Source of the DNA: Chaenocephalus aceratus
Lineage: Eukaryota; Chordata; Actinopteri; Perciformes; Channichthyidae
Length of the DNA: 64,000 nucleotides
Assembly (NCBI GenBank): GCA_023974075.1
Contig: CM043791.1
Location: 1,768,009 to 1,832,008 of the forward strand
Direction of reading: 5' to 3'
Position 1 is the first letter of the stretch, and every line of letters starts with the position of its first letter. This document shows positions 11,871 to 21,294 of this stretch, one piece after another. Below the pieces are notes generated by a model. It made no database searches, was not told the DNA's origin, and worked only from the letters and a program-made list of their open reading frames with translations. The position numbers and the translations under genes were made by a program.

Positions 11871-13859
11871 GTGAAAATCATTTAGAGTGAACCCCAACAA
11901 AGAAACACATTCCACCATTTGATGTAAATAATTACAGAACTGTCTTTGTACCTTTTTTCCCTTTAAATGCTTGAGCATGCTTTCTTCAGTCCCCTCTCTA
12001 CATGTCCCCCCCCCCCCCCCCCTCTACCTACTTGACTTGGTCCAATCAAAGCCATGGAATGAAGCCGCATTCCACAGGAGATGTTGGCTGACATTACTCT
12101 TTTGCTTCATTTGGTCTCAAAAACCTTGACAAGACTGAACTGCTTATCCTTCCGGGAAAAGATTGTCCCACTCTTGACCTGACTATCAACATCGGCACCT
12201 CTGTTGTTTCCCCGACTCAGACTGCAAGGAATCTGGGTGAGACCCTAGATAACAACCTGTCCTTCACTGCAAACATAGCTGCTGCAGATACACGCTTTAC
12301 AACATCAGGAGGATGCGTCCCCAGCTGACCCAGAAAGCCACGCAGGTTCTGGTCTAGGCTCTCGTCATCTCACTCCTAGACTACTGCAACTCCCTCCTGG
12401 CTGGTCTACCTGCATGTGCCATCCGACCTCTGCAGCTCATCCAGAATGCAGCGGCTCGTCTGGTCTTCAACCTTCCTAAATGTTCCCACACCACGCCGCT
12501 CCTCCGCTCCCTCCACTGGCTTCCGGTAACTGCTAGAATCCACTTCAAGACAATGGTACTTGCGTACCATGCTGCGAATGGAACTGGCCCTTCCTACATC
12601 CAGGACATGGTTAAACCGTACACCCTAGCACGTGCACTCCGCTCTGCATCAACCAAACGGCTCGCTGCACCCTCGCTGCGAGGGGGACCCAAGTTCCCAT
12701 CAGCAGAAACACGTGGGTTTGCTATCCTGGCTCCAAGATGGTGGAATGAGCTCCCCATTGACATCAGCACAGCAGATAGCTTACACACCTTCCGGCGCAG
12801 ACTGAAAACTCATCTCTTTCGACTCCACTTCGAGCGATAGAACTATTAACAAAGCACTTATATACTAATAAAGGACTGGCTTATCTAAAGCCAGTTGAGT
12901 AGCACTTGAAATGCTTGGCTCTATGAAACCTGATGTACTTTATGATTCTGTTTTCTTCAAGGTTGTGTCTTCCTGGTCGAATGTACTTATTGTAAGTCGC
13001 TTTGGATAAAAGCGTCAGCTAAATGTAATGTAATGTAAAAAATATACAAAGATCTGTAGATATGATTGCAACAACTCATCATTAGAATCATGAACAAACA
13101 CGTCATTGTGTCCGGAGCGTTGAAAGCATGTCTCATGAAAAGGTGAGGTGACAATAAAACATAAAAATAAAAATATTTGCTTACAATGTGAAAATATTGG
13201 TTTCATGGCGTTTTACATCATATTATCCGTGCAGCCTGACTGTCTGAGGGGAGCAACTATGTAATATACATTTTAAATGTTAAAAGTACAGAACTTCATA
13301 TTACAGTAGAAAAAGGAATGATAATACAGTTAGGAGGTAAACCACACACTCTGTTCTTTAGGAAGTAGCAGATACTAGTGGTCAGTCAGCATGAGTAATG
13401 CCATCCGGGCAGAGCAGACTGAGAAACCAAAACCTCAACAGCAGAAAATGCAAAGAAAAAAACATTATTTAACATTATTTTTAAAATAATTTAAAAACAT
13501 TATTTAACATGAGCAACACACCAGAGCCAATAATTGCACAGCAAAAGAGAAACTGAAAAAGTGCAAAGAAGAAGAAGCGGATACTGACCAGCCATGGATG
13601 TGATCCGTATGTAGCCTGGGCCCCTCCAACCACCCTGAGGGAGGGCCCCACCCGGCTCCCAGGAGCAGGAACCCCACACGCTGAACCTGACACACAGGAG
13701 GAAATCTGCTCAGGCCTCATACGGTCAGTCCAGAGTCCTGGGGCAGGAAGGATCCTTAAAGATCTGCTCCCCTGTTCAGTACCTGTGTCACTCACCAGCC
13801 GCATTGATGCCAGTGTGTAGCCAGAGCCAGAGAGAAAGCAGAGAGGCCGGGCTCCTCAT
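199..13859 (-). CDS. Ovochymase-like secreted serine protease (5' part, 7 exons)
   Basis: An S1-family (trypsin-fold) protease secreted into egg or extracellular fluid; ovochymases typically carry further CUB and protease domains, which would lie left of base 199. The exons are 13796-13859, 13589-13686, 1724-1821, 1470-1642, 795-890, 536-712 and 199-400, about 303 codons. They encode in order a signal peptide, an activation site (R then VVGG), the catalytic His in TAAHC, the catalytic Asp in YDIAL, a GGWGR segment, and GDSGGP with the catalytic Ser. The residue six before that Ser is Asp, predicting trypsin-like cleavage after Arg or Lys. The ending [13 protein letters not shown], after a WGKN insert, is the ovochymase pattern. 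Intron phases agree at every junction except exon 4, which needs a GC donor, and exon 6 lacks 2 nt. OVCH1 or OVCH2 cannot be settled from sequence; the nearby far gene favours OVCH1. The fault in exon 6 may mean a pseudogene or an assembly error. Confidence 0.88.
536..712 (-). CDS. Ovochymase-like exon 6 with a 2-nt frame break
   Basis: The first part reads [20 protein letters not shown], then QHVLHAA, and continues to MTVLC. The second part, [13 protein letters not shown] up to the GTATAAGG donor, lies in another frame. The exon is 177 nt where 179 would keep phase. The break falls at CTGTGCCGGG (566-575), where a TG dinucleotide would restore the usual VLCAG. The Asp of RDACQ is residue 189, which sets trypsin-like specificity. 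Confidence 0.85.
795..890 (-). CDS. Ovochymase-like exon 5: GGWGR segment
   Basis: Encodes [14 protein letters not shown] then [15 protein letters not shown], the conserved stretch between the Asp and Ser exons of S1 proteases. The Cys that family members usually have in PICLP is Gly here, so one conserved disulfide partner may be missing. The acceptor is AACAG and the donor GTTAGT; it ends in phase 1. Confidence 0.85.
891..1469. other. Ovochymase-like intron 4, nothing recognised
   Basis: Short open frames on both strands show no family resemblance. No repeat with recognisable ends is seen. The introns on either side (401-535, 713-794 and 1643-1723) are small and featureless. Confidence 0.5.
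1470..1642 (-). CDS. Ovochymase-like exon 4: catalytic Asp
   Basis: Encodes [17 protein letters not shown] through [16 protein letters not shown]; the Asp of YDIAL is the catalytic Asp. The acceptor is TCTAG. The end is uncertain: a GT donor at 1464-1465 would put exon 5 out of frame, whereas a GC donor at 1468-1469 (exon ending at 1470, phase 1) joins in frame to give [11 protein letters not shown]. The GC reading is my inference. Confidence 0.85.
1724..1821 (-). CDS. Ovochymase-like exon 3: catalytic His
   Basis: Encodes [16 protein letters not shown] followed by [11 protein letters not shown]; the His of TAAHC is the charge-relay His, and the two Cys form the usual His-loop disulfide. The acceptor is CCTCAG and the donor GTACTC. 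The exon is 98 nt and ends in phase 2. Confidence 0.93.
2109..2232 (-). repeat. Degraded L2-family LINE fragment
   Basis: About 125 bp resembling the complement of the C-terminal coding region of the better copy at 62665-63905. Both share TGCTGTCCTGATGTC next to ATGGGGAGCTC-like sequence, and GTGCACGTGCTGG followed by CCTGGATG(T)AGGAAGGG. It lies in ovochymase intron 2. The rest of 1822-2558 shows nothing recognisable. Confidence 0.6.
2559..2781. repeat. CT microsatellite on the 5' side of the LINE
   Basis: About 220 bp of CTCT with scattered CTCG and CTCCTC interruptions. It ends abruptly at GAGTGTGTGAGG, the apparent 5' end of the Tx1-clade LINE. The matching tract beyond the LINE 3' end is at 11722-11870. 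Confidence 0.95.
2834..4217. mobile_element. hAT-like nonautonomous element (CAGGGGCGGACTGG ends)
   Basis: Inverted termini CAGGGGCGGACTGG and CCAGTCCGCCCCTG are flanked by a perfect 8-bp duplication GGTTTGAT (2826-2833 and 4218-4225), the hAT hallmark. The inner parts next to both ends share GACCGGCCCACTTC. No transposase is recognisable. It was inserted into the 5' region of the Tx1-clade LINE, so it is younger than that LINE. Relatives lie at 34217-34366 and 41763-42633. Confidence 0.92.
4351..5500 (+). pseudogene. Tx1-clade LINE ORF1 (RNA-binding, CCHC) remnant
   Basis: From ATGGCTTCCTGTGAG at 4351 the frame is open to 4875, with the conserved segment [14 protein letters not shown] followed by [23 protein letters not shown] frameshift near 4860 moves to a second frame holding [19 protein letters not shown], a CCHC zinc knuckle. 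After it comes an Ala/Pro/Val-rich low-complexity stretch (GATGATGAT, then [13 protein letters not shown]). ORF1 proteins of this clade bind element RNA. The open frames on the opposite strand here are shadows. Confidence 0.85.
5785..8580 (+). pseudogene. Tx1-clade LINE ORF2: endonuclease and reverse transcriptase, part 1
   Basis: The APE-type endonuclease region has SLNMNGG, a Glu in FLQETH and GGDWNCC, split by a frameshift near the G-run at 5938-5945. A linker (6481-7047, [23 protein letters not shown]) leads to the reverse transcriptase: [57 protein letters not shown] and [10 protein letters not shown] 70-bp imperfect tandem duplication (about 7055-7190) lies just before it. Reading continues in another frame after 8271 until the nested L2-type insertion. 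Confidence 0.9.
8592..10502 (-). mobile_element. L2/Maui-type LINE, 5'-truncated, nested in the Tx1-clade LINE
   Basis: Minus-strand reverse transcriptase begins near [15 protein letters not shown] (about 10500) and continues through [42 protein letters not shown] and [11 protein letters not shown]. The C-terminal segment ends in [19 protein letters not shown] (9201-9386). The 3' end is a (TTGA)n tail, seen on the plus strand as TCAATCAATC at about 8595. The region 9387-9720 has lost its frame. The insertion separates the last two parts of the host LINE ORF2. A clear target duplication was not found. Confidence 0.85.
10503..11720 (+). pseudogene. Tx1-clade LINE ORF2 C-terminal part and 3' UTR
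   Basis: Continues the protein interrupted at about 8590: [16 protein letters not shown], then [33 protein letters not shown] and a CPFCQQ(S)E..VEH zinc-like segment with a frameshift near 11253. The frame ends at 11625. A short A/T-rich 3' UTR ends ATTAAAAGTCAAAAG directly against the CT microsatellite. Confidence 0.85.
11722..11870. repeat. CT microsatellite on the 3' side of the LINE
   Basis: About 149 bp of CT repeat with occasional TATC and CCTC interruptions, directly after the LINE 3' end. Open frames of the RERERE or SLSLSL type here and at 2559-2781 are microsatellite artefacts. The stretch 11871-12117 holds a 17-base C run (about 12006-12022) and nothing else recognised. Confidence 0.95.
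12118..13036 (+). mobile_element. L2-family LINE 3' part, degraded
   Basis: Plus-strand copy of the element that is longer at 62665-63905. Fragments include [20 protein letters not shown] and, from 12553, [19 protein letters not shown] through [20 protein letters not shown]. The 3' end is the stem-like module TCGCTTTGGATAAAAGCG followed by repeats of TAATG. It is truncated at the 5' side and frameshifted near 12240 and 12355. The stretch 13037-13588 (intron 2) shows nothing further. Confidence 0.88.
13589..13686 (-). CDS. Ovochymase-like exon 2: activation site
   Basis: Encodes a short propeptide with one Cys (ACGVPAPG) and then [18 protein letters not shown]. Cleavage after Arg would free the new N-terminus VVGG. 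The acceptor is TGTCAG and the donor GTCAGT. It ends in phase 0 and joins VSLQYRG of exon 3 exactly, across an intron of about 11.8 kb. Confidence 0.9.
13796..13859 (-). CDS. Ovochymase-like exon 1: start codon and signal peptide
   Basis: The ATG at 13857-13859 opens a 21-codon segment, [17 protein letters not shown]..., with a charged N-terminus and a Leu/Trp-rich core, a typical secretory signal. It ends at a consensus GTGAGT donor (13790-13795) in phase 1, which matches the phase of exon 2. No clear TATA box is seen upstream, so the transcription start is not placed. Confidence 0.85.
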
Positions 13860-14337
13860 CTCGAACAGACACATCTGAGGGCCCCACTGCAGACACCCTG
13901 CTTGTGTGTGATACTGATTAACAAGCCGTACACTCCTGCAGTGGGTGTGGTGTTCGAACGTCACAACAAAACGACCTGCAGTAATACTCAGTCAAGTGTT
14001 GACACTCTCAAGGTCGACTGTGGGGGGGCGGCTGCCTGCCACTGTAGCAGAAGTGAACACATGCTGACAGAGAAGAAAAGCATGAGGAATACAAGTGATG
14101 GCTAAAATGTCAGCTTAACGAGGAAACACTTTTTTGATTTCCATTTGAGAGAATAGACCATTGTTTAGCTTTGTGTGTGAGCTTTACAGAGGTCACTGGC
14201 TCTGAGTGTGAAAGGCTGACCTCTGAGGGGAAGCTTTACAGGAAGCAGAGCCTTCACCACATTCACTTTGTGGGCTGTGTCAGATTTTAGAAAATGTGAT
14301 ATTGTGCTAAAAATAAAATGTAGGGAATAATAACAAG
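13860..14337. other. Upstream flank of the ovochymase-like gene
   Basis: Must contain the promoter and any 5' UTR of the gene transcribed leftwards from here. No TATA box, CpG cluster or recognised regulatory motif is evident. Confidence 0.4.
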
Positions 14338-14531
14338 GAGGCATGTGGCGCAATTGGTTGTGTGTTGGTGTTGGGATCAGGGGGTCACAGGTTCAAACCC
14401 CACTGCAGTCAGCATGTCGTTGTGTCCCTGAGACGCTTCAAAGTGCTCCTGTGGGGATTGTGCTCAGTATTGAGTATGTAGGTCGCTTTGGATGAAAGCG
14501 TCTAACAAGTGACATGTCATGTAATGTAACA
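14338..14531 (+). mobile_element. tRNA-derived SINE with an L2-type tail
   Basis: The head has an A-box-like TGGCGCAATTGG and a B-box GGTTCAAACCC spaced as in a tRNA gene, i.e. an RNA polymerase III promoter. The tail TCGCTTTGGATGAAAGCG followed by TGTAATGTAA is nearly the same as the 3' ends of the L2-family LINEs at 12118-13036 and 62665-63905. It was therefore probably mobilised by that LINE. About 194 bp. Confidence 0.8.
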
Positions 14532-16581
14532 GTGACTGATTGCTCTGGACACTTGATGGTACAAAAAGCTACAACACCGACGTGTGTTCACCATTGGAAG
14601 TTGTGACAAACTTCTTGAAAACATGTGCTTGTTTCCAGAGAGAGAGAATGTACTCAGATCCAGTGTTTCCCACCGTATCAAAGCGCTTGATTGGTCAGAT
14701 GTCGTGTCGGGTTATAGACGTGCTCCCCTTGTCACCTCTCACTGGGGGGCGGGCAGCCGGATGCTGCAGAGGAACACTGAGAGATTCATGTCAGCATCAG
14801 GTGACCCTCATACTGAAAATAAACATGGAGAGGCGTTCAATCAGAAGTCACTGCATTGTTTAGTCTGTAAAGCTGCAGAAGAAGAACAAGGATCTGTTGG
14901 GAACTCACGCCATGGGACTCCATCTCCCAGGGCCTTATGGATGTCATAACCTCCATCACTTCCTGCAACCTGGTGTCACCAAGAGGAACAGTTTGCAGAT
15001 GTCATTTATAGAATGTTAAACTCAAATTAAACAGTTTTGTGTTTTCCACAAAGAGTATTCTTGTACGTCTTCAAAACTGTCTAAACAAGATCTTTAATTG
15101 AATACATCGTTATTTTTGATTTACAGTAAAAATGTGTATCTTGATTGTTTTCCTTTACTCTTGGGAACAATGTGTACCACTTTATATTCATGTAAGATAA
15201 GTACATCTTTATTTATACTGCATTCATTTATTTTTCTTTTGTTTCTACTGAACTTGTTTTACTTTGATGAATGTTCTGTTTTTATAGAGCTTTTCTGTAT
15301 TCAACAGATCCAATGATAGATGGCAGAATATGAAACGAGCTGTGTTCTGCAGCTGCACTGAGAATAAATCTTCAGGGGTGGAACTATACCCAGACACAAT
15401 CGCAGCGTCAGGCTGCTGAAGCAACCAGAGTCAAGGGATCGAGCACAGAGGCATCATGTGAACCTGTATCATGGACGCCATTTTTATAACAAACTAAATC
15501 AAACATGAATATGAAAATCTGCCCCTAAGAAGAGGGAAAGCTGTGCCATGCAGAACAAGAAGGGGCATTACATCTTAATGCTGATCCACCAGTCCTTCAC
15601 TCAGGGTGTGAAGTGAGGGCATATGGCATGCTGCACAGACCTCAGGTCAGCTGCAGACTCGGCTCCATCCTGCCCTCATTACGCTGGAGTATACAACTCA
15701 AATACAGTCAAAATAAATCAAAAGTTTAGAATCAGGTGGATTAAAACACAGTTTATGACTTATGTTTGGTTTACAAACAAAAGAGCACCTATTGATGAAA
15801 CTGTATTTTTTTGTTTCACATTGACCACGACTGGCAAAAGCATCTGAGAGTCGACAGTGACCAGCAGCTCAGAGCTACAATGAACACATGTAAGAAACAA
15901 TGTAGACACAGCGCAGTCTGAATGCAGTTGCATGTTCAGAAAGCACAGCTGGAGCATCTGTACACATGCTGTGTTGACCAGGTAGACACCCCTTCAAAAT
16001 AAAACCCCTATAGATTTCCTTACAGGAAGTGCTGGAAGAGGGATGTTTTTTCAAAAATAAAAGCCCTAGAATATCACTGTATCCCAACAAGATGCACAGG
16101 AGAAGGATTTCCCCCCCAAATAAAAGCATTGAAGTGGGCGGAGCTGGAAGGTGATGTCATATTGTGAACATTTCAAACAGAGATCTGATACATGATGCCA
16201 GGGTCCATTAAATGTGACTAGGCACACATGCCGGATGCTGCAGGTTTCTGTTCATCTCAGAGATCATCACGATGGGATGTCTTCTTCACAACTTAAGGAG
16301 CAGTTTCACCTTAGTGGAATGCACTCACTATTTCCTGCCAAAAGTTAGAAGAGAAAAACCAATACCTTTCATTTCTGTACAATAAATGTGTCGCTGCAGA
16401 AAATAAACACTTTGGCTCTGTCCAAATACATAAAAAAACGACTCGTCAGCACATCCGTATAACGCTTATTAACTGACATGTTGCATGTCCTTGTGAACAG
16501 GACGTTGCAGTGGGGGATCTGAGCAGGTTTAGCGTTGCTGATAGGAACATCTGATTCATTATGATAGAGCCAGGCCAGCAG
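14532..16581. other. Intergenic stretch, nothing recognised
   Basis: A/T-rich DNA with short open frames on both strands, none with recognisable motifs or supported splice sites. No terminal inverted repeats were noticed. Confidence 0.5.
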
Positions 16582-17912
16582 TTAAAGCTCACCAATTATG
16601 CTCTATTTTAACAATATAGTATAGGGCCATATCTATACAAAACATGTCTATAACAGATCACCCATTGTAGCATGCCTGATACCCCTCTATTTCAGCCCTG
16701 TTACTAAAGTGCTGATTCTGGGTCAGAAGCTACGGGGCCACACCCCTTTGGAGCACACATGCAGAGAGAAGCAGAGTCTCAGCTAAACGCTGGCGTGATT
16801 AAACGCTATATTATGTTCCAAACCACATAGAGCATTATTTCTTTAACAGTATGGAGCTCAAACGCTTTCTCTATCGCGGGTTTACCACAAGGTCGGTAGG
16901 CCCACCTTTTATATCCTGCTTCTTTACAAATGCTCTCTCCAATACAGCGTGAGCGATGCGAAACACGCCACGCATTGTTTCTGATACAGAAACGTTTCTG
17001 ATAGGGCCGTGGGCGTAAAGCCAACCCTTATTTTAGTAATGTCGTCATGACGCAGCAGATCTGGATCAGCTCCGTTGTTCCCCCGTTTTTACACATGGTG
17101 ATGTAGAGAAGACATCACTATGTGAGTCTCCTGACACACCGGGGACACACGGTGATGTCGAGAAGACATCACTATGTGAGTCTCCTGACACACCGGGGAC
17201 ACACGGTGATGTAGAGAAGACATCACGATGTGAGTCTCCTGACACACCGGGGACACACGGTGATGTAGAGAAGACATCACTATGTGAGTCTCCTGACACA
17301 CCGGGGACACACGGTGATGTAGAGAAGACATCACGATGTGAGTCTCCTGACACACCGGGGACACACGGTGATGTAGAGAAGACATCACTATGTGAGTCTC
17401 CTGACACACCGGGGACACACGGTGATGTAGAGAAGACATCACGATGTGAGTCTCCTGACACACCGGGGACACACGGTGATGTAGAGAAGACATCACGATG
17501 TGAGTCTCCTGACACACCGGGGACACACGGTGATGTAGAGAAGACATCACTATGTGAGTCTCCTGACACACCGGGGACACACGGTGATGTAGAGAAGACA
17601 TCACTATGTGAGTCTCCTGACACACCGGGGACACACGGTGATGTAGAGAAGACATCACGATGTGAGTCTCCTGACACACCGGGGACACACGGTGATGTCG
17701 AGAAGACATCACGATGTGAGTCTCCTGACACACCGGGGACACACGGTGATGTAGAGAAGACATCACTATGTGAGTCTCCTGACACACCGGGGACACATGG
17801 TGATGTAGAGAAGACATCACGATGTGAGTCTCCTGACACACCGAGGAGGAGGACACATATTTATGTATAAAATACATCAGACAATGCATTTTGCATGATA
17901 GGGGACCTTTAA
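16582..17912. mobile_element. piggyBac-like nonautonomous element (TTAA ends)
   Basis: Ends TTAAAGCTCACCAATTATGC and, inverted, TTAAAGGTCCCCTATCATGC match at 16 of 20 bases and both sit on TTAA, the piggyBac target. No transposase is seen. The right half is a 14-copy minisatellite (17097-17850). The element at 60786-61785 has similar TTAA-borne ends but different contents. Confidence 0.7.
17097..17850. repeat. 54-bp minisatellite, 14 copies, each with a 7-bp hairpin
   Basis: Near-identical 54-bp units, each containing GTGATGT-AGAGAAG-ACATCAC, a perfect 7-bp inverted repeat with a 7-nt loop. Most variation is at two positions: A or C in GATGT(A/C)GAG, and G or T in ATCAC(G/T)ATG. The G/T site reads T T G T G T G G T T G G T G from left to right. 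Because 54 is divisible by 3, long open frames (18-residue periods) run through it; these are artefacts. Confidence 0.97.
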
Positions 17913-18410
17913 CTCAGTTTTCACGTCTTACGCTAAGCTCCACAGCTGCTGATACCAACTCTCAGCAAAAAGAAAAAACGTGCATTTTCCAAAACATGAA
18001 ATTATTCATTTAACTTTGATTATTGCACATTCAGACTTGAATATTTCATGTTTTACATATTTAACATTCTTTCTGGAGGTTTCAATAAGTTCAATATTGG
18101 AGCATTGTGAAGAGTTGCGTGGAGTTGATCAGAGCACAGGGCTCTGATTGAGCAACAGAACACTGCTAGGGTCTCCTAACATTGAAAGGTGGAACAGCAA
18201 GAGGCCCTGGGCGTCACTCTCAGTCCTCCATAAGATGAAGCTTGAATAAAAAACAAAAGCCCCCCCCCTCCCCCAACAAATCTAAACAAGCATAGCAGCC
18301 ATTCAGCATCACAGTAACAAGAACATGGAGGAACAGAGAAAATGTATCACATGACCCTCGAAGAAGAGACACTCAATATTCAGAATACAGTGTTTGTGGT
18401 TCAGGAGCAT
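17913..18410. other. Intergenic stretch, nothing recognised
   Basis: A/T-rich, with a short C run near 18262-18276. No coding signal or repeat ends recognised. Confidence 0.45.
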
Positions 18411-19689
18411 AGACTGTATGGACGTAGGGTCCGTGACGTCACCCATAGGATTCTGCAGAGTTGCCGTGAAGCCCTTAGTAGGCGGAGTCGGCCACTAACG
18501 GCTCGACGACAGTGACGTCAGAGTTCAACTCCCGCCTGTTCCAGCCTGCTCCAAATAGAGAGGCGAAGTCCCTCCCTTTCCGGGAGCCTCCATGGGACCC
18601 CGGAAGCGTAAAATTATACATTGAAGTCAATGGAGAGAGAAAGGTTATCTTTTGATCCCGTTTGAATTGTGCCACGAATGACACATATGATGTTTGTCAA
18701 TTTAAAAGAACATTTTGCAAGTCAAAAAAATAAAAATGTGTCGTAAAACTGTGAAGTTACACATTTTTTTGTGTGAAACCGCTGAGTGAACTACAGGTCT
18801 CTGGTCTCGCACAATACGCGTCACCATCACAAAGACGGCCGTCACGTTAGCACATTTCACCTGTTTCTTTCAGAATGAGAATAAAAGTATAAAACGAGGT
18901 GAACATCACTACAAGTCTGGACACGTTGAGAGCTGTACATACACGAAAGGGGAGTTAGTCGGTTCTGTAAGAGCCAGCATGCGGGACCGGCTTTACATGG
19001 TTTCGGTGAGTAACATGAGTGCAATGTGTAACGTTAATGTCAGCTAGCTAACATTAGCTAACAAGGTACACTAACGTGTTTTGTTTCAGTAACTCGTTTT
19101 CTCCTTAAGAACTTCGTGGTCTCTGTGTATGCTGTGGATAACATTAGTGTTCACAAGAACAAGGTAAACTCCCGTGTTGTTTTAGTTGCTCTTCAGATTG
19201 AAGCGGCCAGTTTTATATCGACTATACTGTATGTGTGATCTCCTTTTACATCTCGTTGTGTCATTTGAGTTTATTTGCTGTGTGTAGATTCAAGGGTTTT
19301 GGTTATCTTGTCAATTTGTTTGGTTATCCAGGCACAGCTGTGTGTGACTCCCTCTGGTACACTGGTATGTGTTTTCCTAATGTAGAGAGCATTGATTAAT
19401 TAATAAACTACACACTGAGTCTAGATCCTGACCACATCCTTTTTTATTGTTGATCAAATGTTTTTCAAAAATGTATTCATACACATTTAGAAAAATACAA
19501 TGTACAATCACAACCAGTACAACACAAATTACAAAAAATACAGAAAAAACAAACAATAACAACAATCAGACAAGAGGACAAAACTATGGAAACATAACCC
19601 CTCCCACCCCCAGATCCAGACCATCCTTGTATTATTGCTCATTCAATCTATTATAGCATGCTAACAAACATGGTACTTACTTTATTTGT

Positions 19690-20345
19690 ACAGATCTGCA
19701 TGGGAGACGATGGCGCGATGCAGAGCGCTGTCTGTGATTGTGCACGGGGGATTCAGCTCCACAGATGTTGAGTGCCAGTGGAGGAAGCCTGGCACTTCCA
19801 AAGTAGTCCAGCCAGTGTCTCAACTTTACCAACAGTGAGAGGAGACATACAACCCACTGGCCAGAGACATCGCCACTCAGGATGTAGACTGGTTCAGGTC
19901 TGCACTGAGGGGCGCACAGTGTGGCATGGCATGGCTTTTGTCACCTGAGCCAGAGCCGCGGCCTCAACATCAGGCCATTGTCACCGTGCCGGAGCTGGTG
20001 AAGGGGCATGGGGGTCGGGGGCTTGAGGCAATGCTTGCCTCAATGCGACTGAGCAGAGACCAGCAAGCTGCCATCCAGACAGCCACCGGAGGACAGCGGA
20101 CAAATCCTCAGTGGCAGTTACACAGGCGGGGCAGGTTGACAGCCAGCAAGTTTGGTGCTGTGCTGCGGTCGGGACTTTCATCCACTCCATGCGCGTCCCT
20201 CATGAAGAGGGTGCTCGGGGGGTACAACTTAGGCAGGCCTATCAGGTGACAGTGTTCGAGTCTGGTCTCTTTGTGAGTGAGTCGGTGTTTTGGGAGCATC
20301 CCCCGATGGACTTGTGCAGCCATCTGCCCTGCTGGAGGTGAAGTG
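19690..20345 (+). pseudogene. YqaJ-type nuclease domain protein remnant
   Basis: Reading frames in series give CRALSVIVHGGFSSTDVECQ, then (after a frameshift near 19840) EETYNPLARDIATQDVDWFR, then QWQLHRRGRLTASKFGAVLR. The last matches the W..R.GRLTAS.FG signature that opens the YqaJ viral-recombinase-type exonuclease fold. A later frame gives QAYQVTVFESGLFVSESVFW and a possible LEVKCP, the usual catalytic ending, at about 20334-20350. At least two frameshifts show it is dead. Such genes are multicopy in fish and may belong to a mobile element; the family call rests on motifs only. Confidence 0.6.
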
Positions 20346-21153
20346 TCCACCATCATTATACATGATGGTGTATATAGGATATATATATATATATATATAT
20401 TTGTATACATATCTGTAAATTGTATAATTTTATTTTATTTAAAAGTCTTTTTGATCTCTCTGTCTATAAACACAAACTGAGTAAGATTGACAATAAAGTT
20501 GACTTGTTGAAAAATATATATATTCTTTATGAAAATAGTTGACTGTTGGAGAAATGAATCCAAATGAAACGTTGGACTGAACTACAACTACGCCTTTAAA
20601 TCTCTACGGACTGTTTTTCAGTGGGATGGCAAGTTCCTATCTTAAAACATTTATTAGTTTTTTCTCAGAACAGATTTGATTTTCTGAAGTTAATTTAACT
20701 TTGCCGACCATGTAAGGTCATTATTAAAAAGGTACAATCAATTTGTTTAGGGTTGACTAAAATAATGATAAACATTTCATTTGGATAATTTACTGACAGA
20801 ATAAGAAACTCAATAATGCTCTACTCACCTGTTCCTTTTTATAAAGTGAAACAGTTGAAACGATAGATTTTAGTAAACTTAAAAACAACCTTCTCCAAAA
20901 GCTATCAAGGAATATACCGAATACTTATTTTAGAACTTTATTACATATTATTTGTATATAGTTTGAATGATCCATAATTGACAGAAGCTTGTGTTTACAC
21001 TGACCTGTTACTCATATATTAATGTCTTTGTAACTTCAGTAAACCACTACCTCACTCATTTCTTTCATTCATCACGGAAACTAAACTAAGTGACACATGA
21101 ACCAGTTTAATAATTATAATAACGTAGGATTGCAACTCTTTGAAACTGTAGGT

Positions 21154-21169
21154 GGCTCTTAAAAGAGCC
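21154..21169 (-). promoter_or_regulatory. Histone mRNA 3' stem-loop
   Basis: The minus strand reads GGCTCTTTTAAGAGCC, a perfect 6-bp stem with a 4-nt loop matching the replication-dependent histone 3'-end element. It lies 32 nt after the H3 stop codon, the expected distance. Stem-loop-binding protein and U7 snRNP process such ends in functional genes. Confidence 0.88.
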
Positions 21170-21201
21170 GTTGTGTTTGGGTGTGCTGGTCTCAGGTCAG
21201 T

Positions 21202-21294
<93 letters not shown>

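Noticed and set aside
17097..17850. Regular repeats with internal palindromes, like a CRISPR array
   Set aside because: Units are contiguous with no unique spacers, no cas genes are near, and the genome is a vertebrate's.
17066..17889. Long minus-strand open frames (257 and 266 codons) with 18-residue repeats
   Set aside because: They are the 54-bp minisatellite read in frame; 54 is divisible by 3 and no unit has a stop. No homology or start context supports a protein.
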